NCBI RefSeq assembly: GCF_022201045.2 | Contig: NC_068559.1 | Location: 24,187,501 to 24,251,500 of the forward strand | Reading direction: 5' to 3' | DNA length: 64,000 nucleotides | DNA from: Citrus sinensis | Lineage: Eukaryota > Streptophyta > Magnoliopsida > Sapindales > Rutaceae | In this document: positions 62,401-64,000 of the stretch, piece by piece | Layout of the letters: every line of letters begins with the position of its first letter | Position numbering within the stretch: position 1 is the stretch's first letter | Program-made: the position numbers and the translations under genes | The notes under the pieces: model-generated | The model's database searches: none | The model's input: only the letters and a program-made list of their open reading frames with translations | What the model was told of the DNA's origin: nothing

Positions 62401-63374
62401 CTTCGTCTACAAGATTGACTTTCCAAAGCAAGGTTTATGAAGACAAGTAGACAACTCAATCAGGAATAATACTATGATTTCAGTTCTCAAACACGAATTA
62501 GATCAACCACATATAAATTCAAAAAAATATGCTCACTAAATCCAAACAACCAAATAACGGAAAACAACATCATGAGTATCCAGAAAATCCTTAGTCTACC
62601 CACCTCATTTTCAATGGCTTCACCTATCTGACAAGCCGCCTGTACCACCCTAACTTCTCCAGCATTTGTCATCAACAACCCCACCAACTTATGCATAGTA
62701 ATAACCGCCATCATATCGGCCGGCAAATTATTGAAATACGGAGCATATGTCATATGTTTCCACTTGTCCTGGGCAGTTGCCTGGTCTTTAGCAATTGCGT
62801 CCCTTAGAGGCTCAAACCAACCAAGAAACAAGGACTTAACATAAGGCAAATTGGGTGCAAGCTTTTGCTCACACATGTCCGCTAAAAGATCTTGATACTC
62901 CTTAGCTGCCTGTTCCCATGCTTCGGTCTCTATCTTGATTTGCCTACGCTTTAACATGTAGTACTTTGCCGTGCCCATCCCAGTACCCTTTTTCTTTGGC
63001 TGCTTATCAAGCATTGATGACGAATCCAAAATGCTCACTCCTTTTTCATTAAATTGGTCAATCAATTCTTGCACTTCTTCAGAACCCGAAAGCTCTGATT
63101 CGGAAGCAATTGCCTCAGCAGCACTCGCATAACTTCTACTAGTTAAAACCCCAAAAGGGTAGATTGACTGAGTGAAATTGGACTGACCCAAGTTGGATTT
63201 TTGAGATGATAAAAAACTTGTTCGACGAAAACCAAGAAGTGGGCATGAAGAATCTAAGAGAGTTTGGGTCTCAAGAGATGTAATTTTCTTAAGGAAATTA
63301 GTTGTTTGAGAAACCTTCGACGGGGAAAATTTAAAATTTCTGGTAGAAGATTGTCTGGCTAAGTTTCTCCACAT
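56454..63374 (-). CDS. RPOTm: phage-type mitochondrial RNA polymerase (RPOTm-like)
   Basis: A single-subunit T7-like RNA polymerase that transcribes organellar genes. Nineteen exons: 63374–62604, 62179–61949, 61845–61712, 61612–61549, 61383–61325, 60971–60854, 60658–60545, 60357–60226, 60134–59718, 59135–59085, 58969–58899, 58816–58732, 58521–58369, 58291–58217, 57925–57836, 57711–57664, 57370–57256, 57153–57050, 56564–56454. They sum to 980 residues in frame, close to the Arabidopsis enzyme. The Arg/Ser-rich N-terminus ([14 protein letters not shown]) is a mitochondrial presequence. Motif A with the first catalytic Asp is [10 protein letters not shown] (exon 10); the O-helix nucleotide-binding segment is [15 protein letters not shown] (exon 13). 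Motif C with the second catalytic Asp is VHDSYWTHA (exon 18), and the C-terminus is ESPYFFN. Two donors are weak (GTCATT at 57663, GTGGGT at 60544). RPOTm over RPOTmp/RPOTp is chosen from gene order. Confidence 0.94.
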
Positions 63375-63891
63375 GTTTTAAATGAAGAAGAAGAGTCTTT
63401 TGATGATCTGATGAATTGAGAAAAAGAGGACGTGGACAATTATAAGAGGTGCAGAGAAGATGATCTTAGAAATCGGTGAAATGTTGCAAAATTTTCTTGC
63501 AATTTCTGGGGACGAATTACTACAAATGAAAGCAAACGAAATTAAAGGCAGAAACAGTAACTGAGAAGAAGATTGAAATCAAATCACTAGAGGAGGAGGA
63601 CAAAATGGCGCAGCCGCCTTTAAACCCTCCTAAAACCTGCGTATATTTCTCTATTTCTGTGTAATGAGCGGGCAGGTGGGCCAAAAGCGGTTACAGACCC
63701 GGTTTTAAAGGACGGGTGGGTTGACCCGATGGCCACGACCCTCAATATTCTCCGTTTCTTTTCGTTTTTTTTTTAAATTTTAAAACAATAATACTTGTTC
63801 TAATTCAAAACATATACAAACTCGAAATTAAAAAGATAAATAGTATACAGTGTTGCCACATCCATCAGAGTGAACGTAAATGAATACAAAG
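63375..63891. promoter_or_regulatory. upstream region of the RPOTm-like gene
   Basis: The region from the start codon to about 63650 should hold the 5' leader and promoter of the minus-strand polymerase gene. It is purine-rich near the ATG and more GC-rich at 63600–63740. I see no convincing TATA box, which is common for housekeeping organelle-directed genes. Confidence 0.35.
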
Positions 63892-64000
63892 TAGGGATGG
63901 CAATGGGGAGGGGAGGGGAGGGGACCGATCTCCCCGTACCCATCCCCGATATTTTACGTATGTCCCCATCCCCTCCCCGTCCCCGTCAGAATTACTTGAG
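63892..64000. mobile_element. probable terminus of a hAT-like element (cut by window end)
   Basis: TAGGGATGGCAATGGGG followed by GGGGAGGGG and CCCCGTACCC/CCCCATCCCC strings is the usual start of many plant hAT-type repeats, whose termini read TAGGGATGGCAA…. The other end lies outside the window, so the target duplication and size cannot be checked. Confidence 0.45.

Noticed and set aside
1..64000. CRISPR array, rRNA or tRNA genes
   Set aside because: No regularly spaced direct repeats and no sequence that I could fold as a tRNA or match to rRNA; the only tRNA-like string is the retrotransposon primer-binding site.

Overview
The window is nuclear DNA from a flowering plant, most likely a woody rosid eudicot. 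Citrus or a close relative is my best guess from general familiarity, but nothing in the window proves it. Genes have GT–AG introns, intergenic DNA is very AT-rich, and MITEs, a SINE and an intact-looking LTR retrotransposon are scattered between genes. There is no sign of bacterial, organellar or viral organisation.

Layout. 1–9390: mostly non-coding. It holds a tandem pair of an unrecognised four-helix membrane-protein gene (a broken copy at 2875–3482 and an open copy at 5927–6541), separated by a probable hAT-like non-autonomous element with a nested near-perfect foldback. 9398–9764 (−): a two-exon gene for an 81-residue secreted peptide with eight cysteines. 12066–12539 (−): a type-1 non-specific lipid-transfer protein. 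15636–19037 (−): a WIT1/WIT2-type tail-anchored nuclear-envelope coiled-coil protein. 19760–31300: about 11 kb with no recognisable gene, containing several MITEs and a SINE with a 17-bp target-site duplication. 32342–35094 (+): a bHLH49/CIB-type transcription factor. 36807–39038 (+): a PLS-DYW pentatricopeptide protein followed by a decayed tandem copy of its own 3' end. 40868–42852 (−): a SAM-like plus peroxiredoxin-like-2 protein. 43907–49329 (+): a young Ty3/gypsy chromovirus with 390-bp LTRs and one nonsense codon in pol. 49364–52963 (−): a PUB42-like U-box/ARM E3 ligase. 56454–63374 (−): a phage-type mitochondrial RNA polymerase (RPOTm-like) in 19 exons. 63892–64000: the probable end of a hAT element.

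The genes do not form an operon or pathway. From memory of the Arabidopsis map, WIT2 (At1g68910), bHLH49 (At1g68920), the PPR gene (At1g68930), PUB42 (At1g68940) and RPOTm (At1g68990) lie in the same order. The window is therefore probably the orthologous block, expanded by transposons and two extra genes. Exon coordinates were worked out by hand from splice signals and reading-frame continuity. All multi-exon models given close in frame, but none is confirmed by transcripts.
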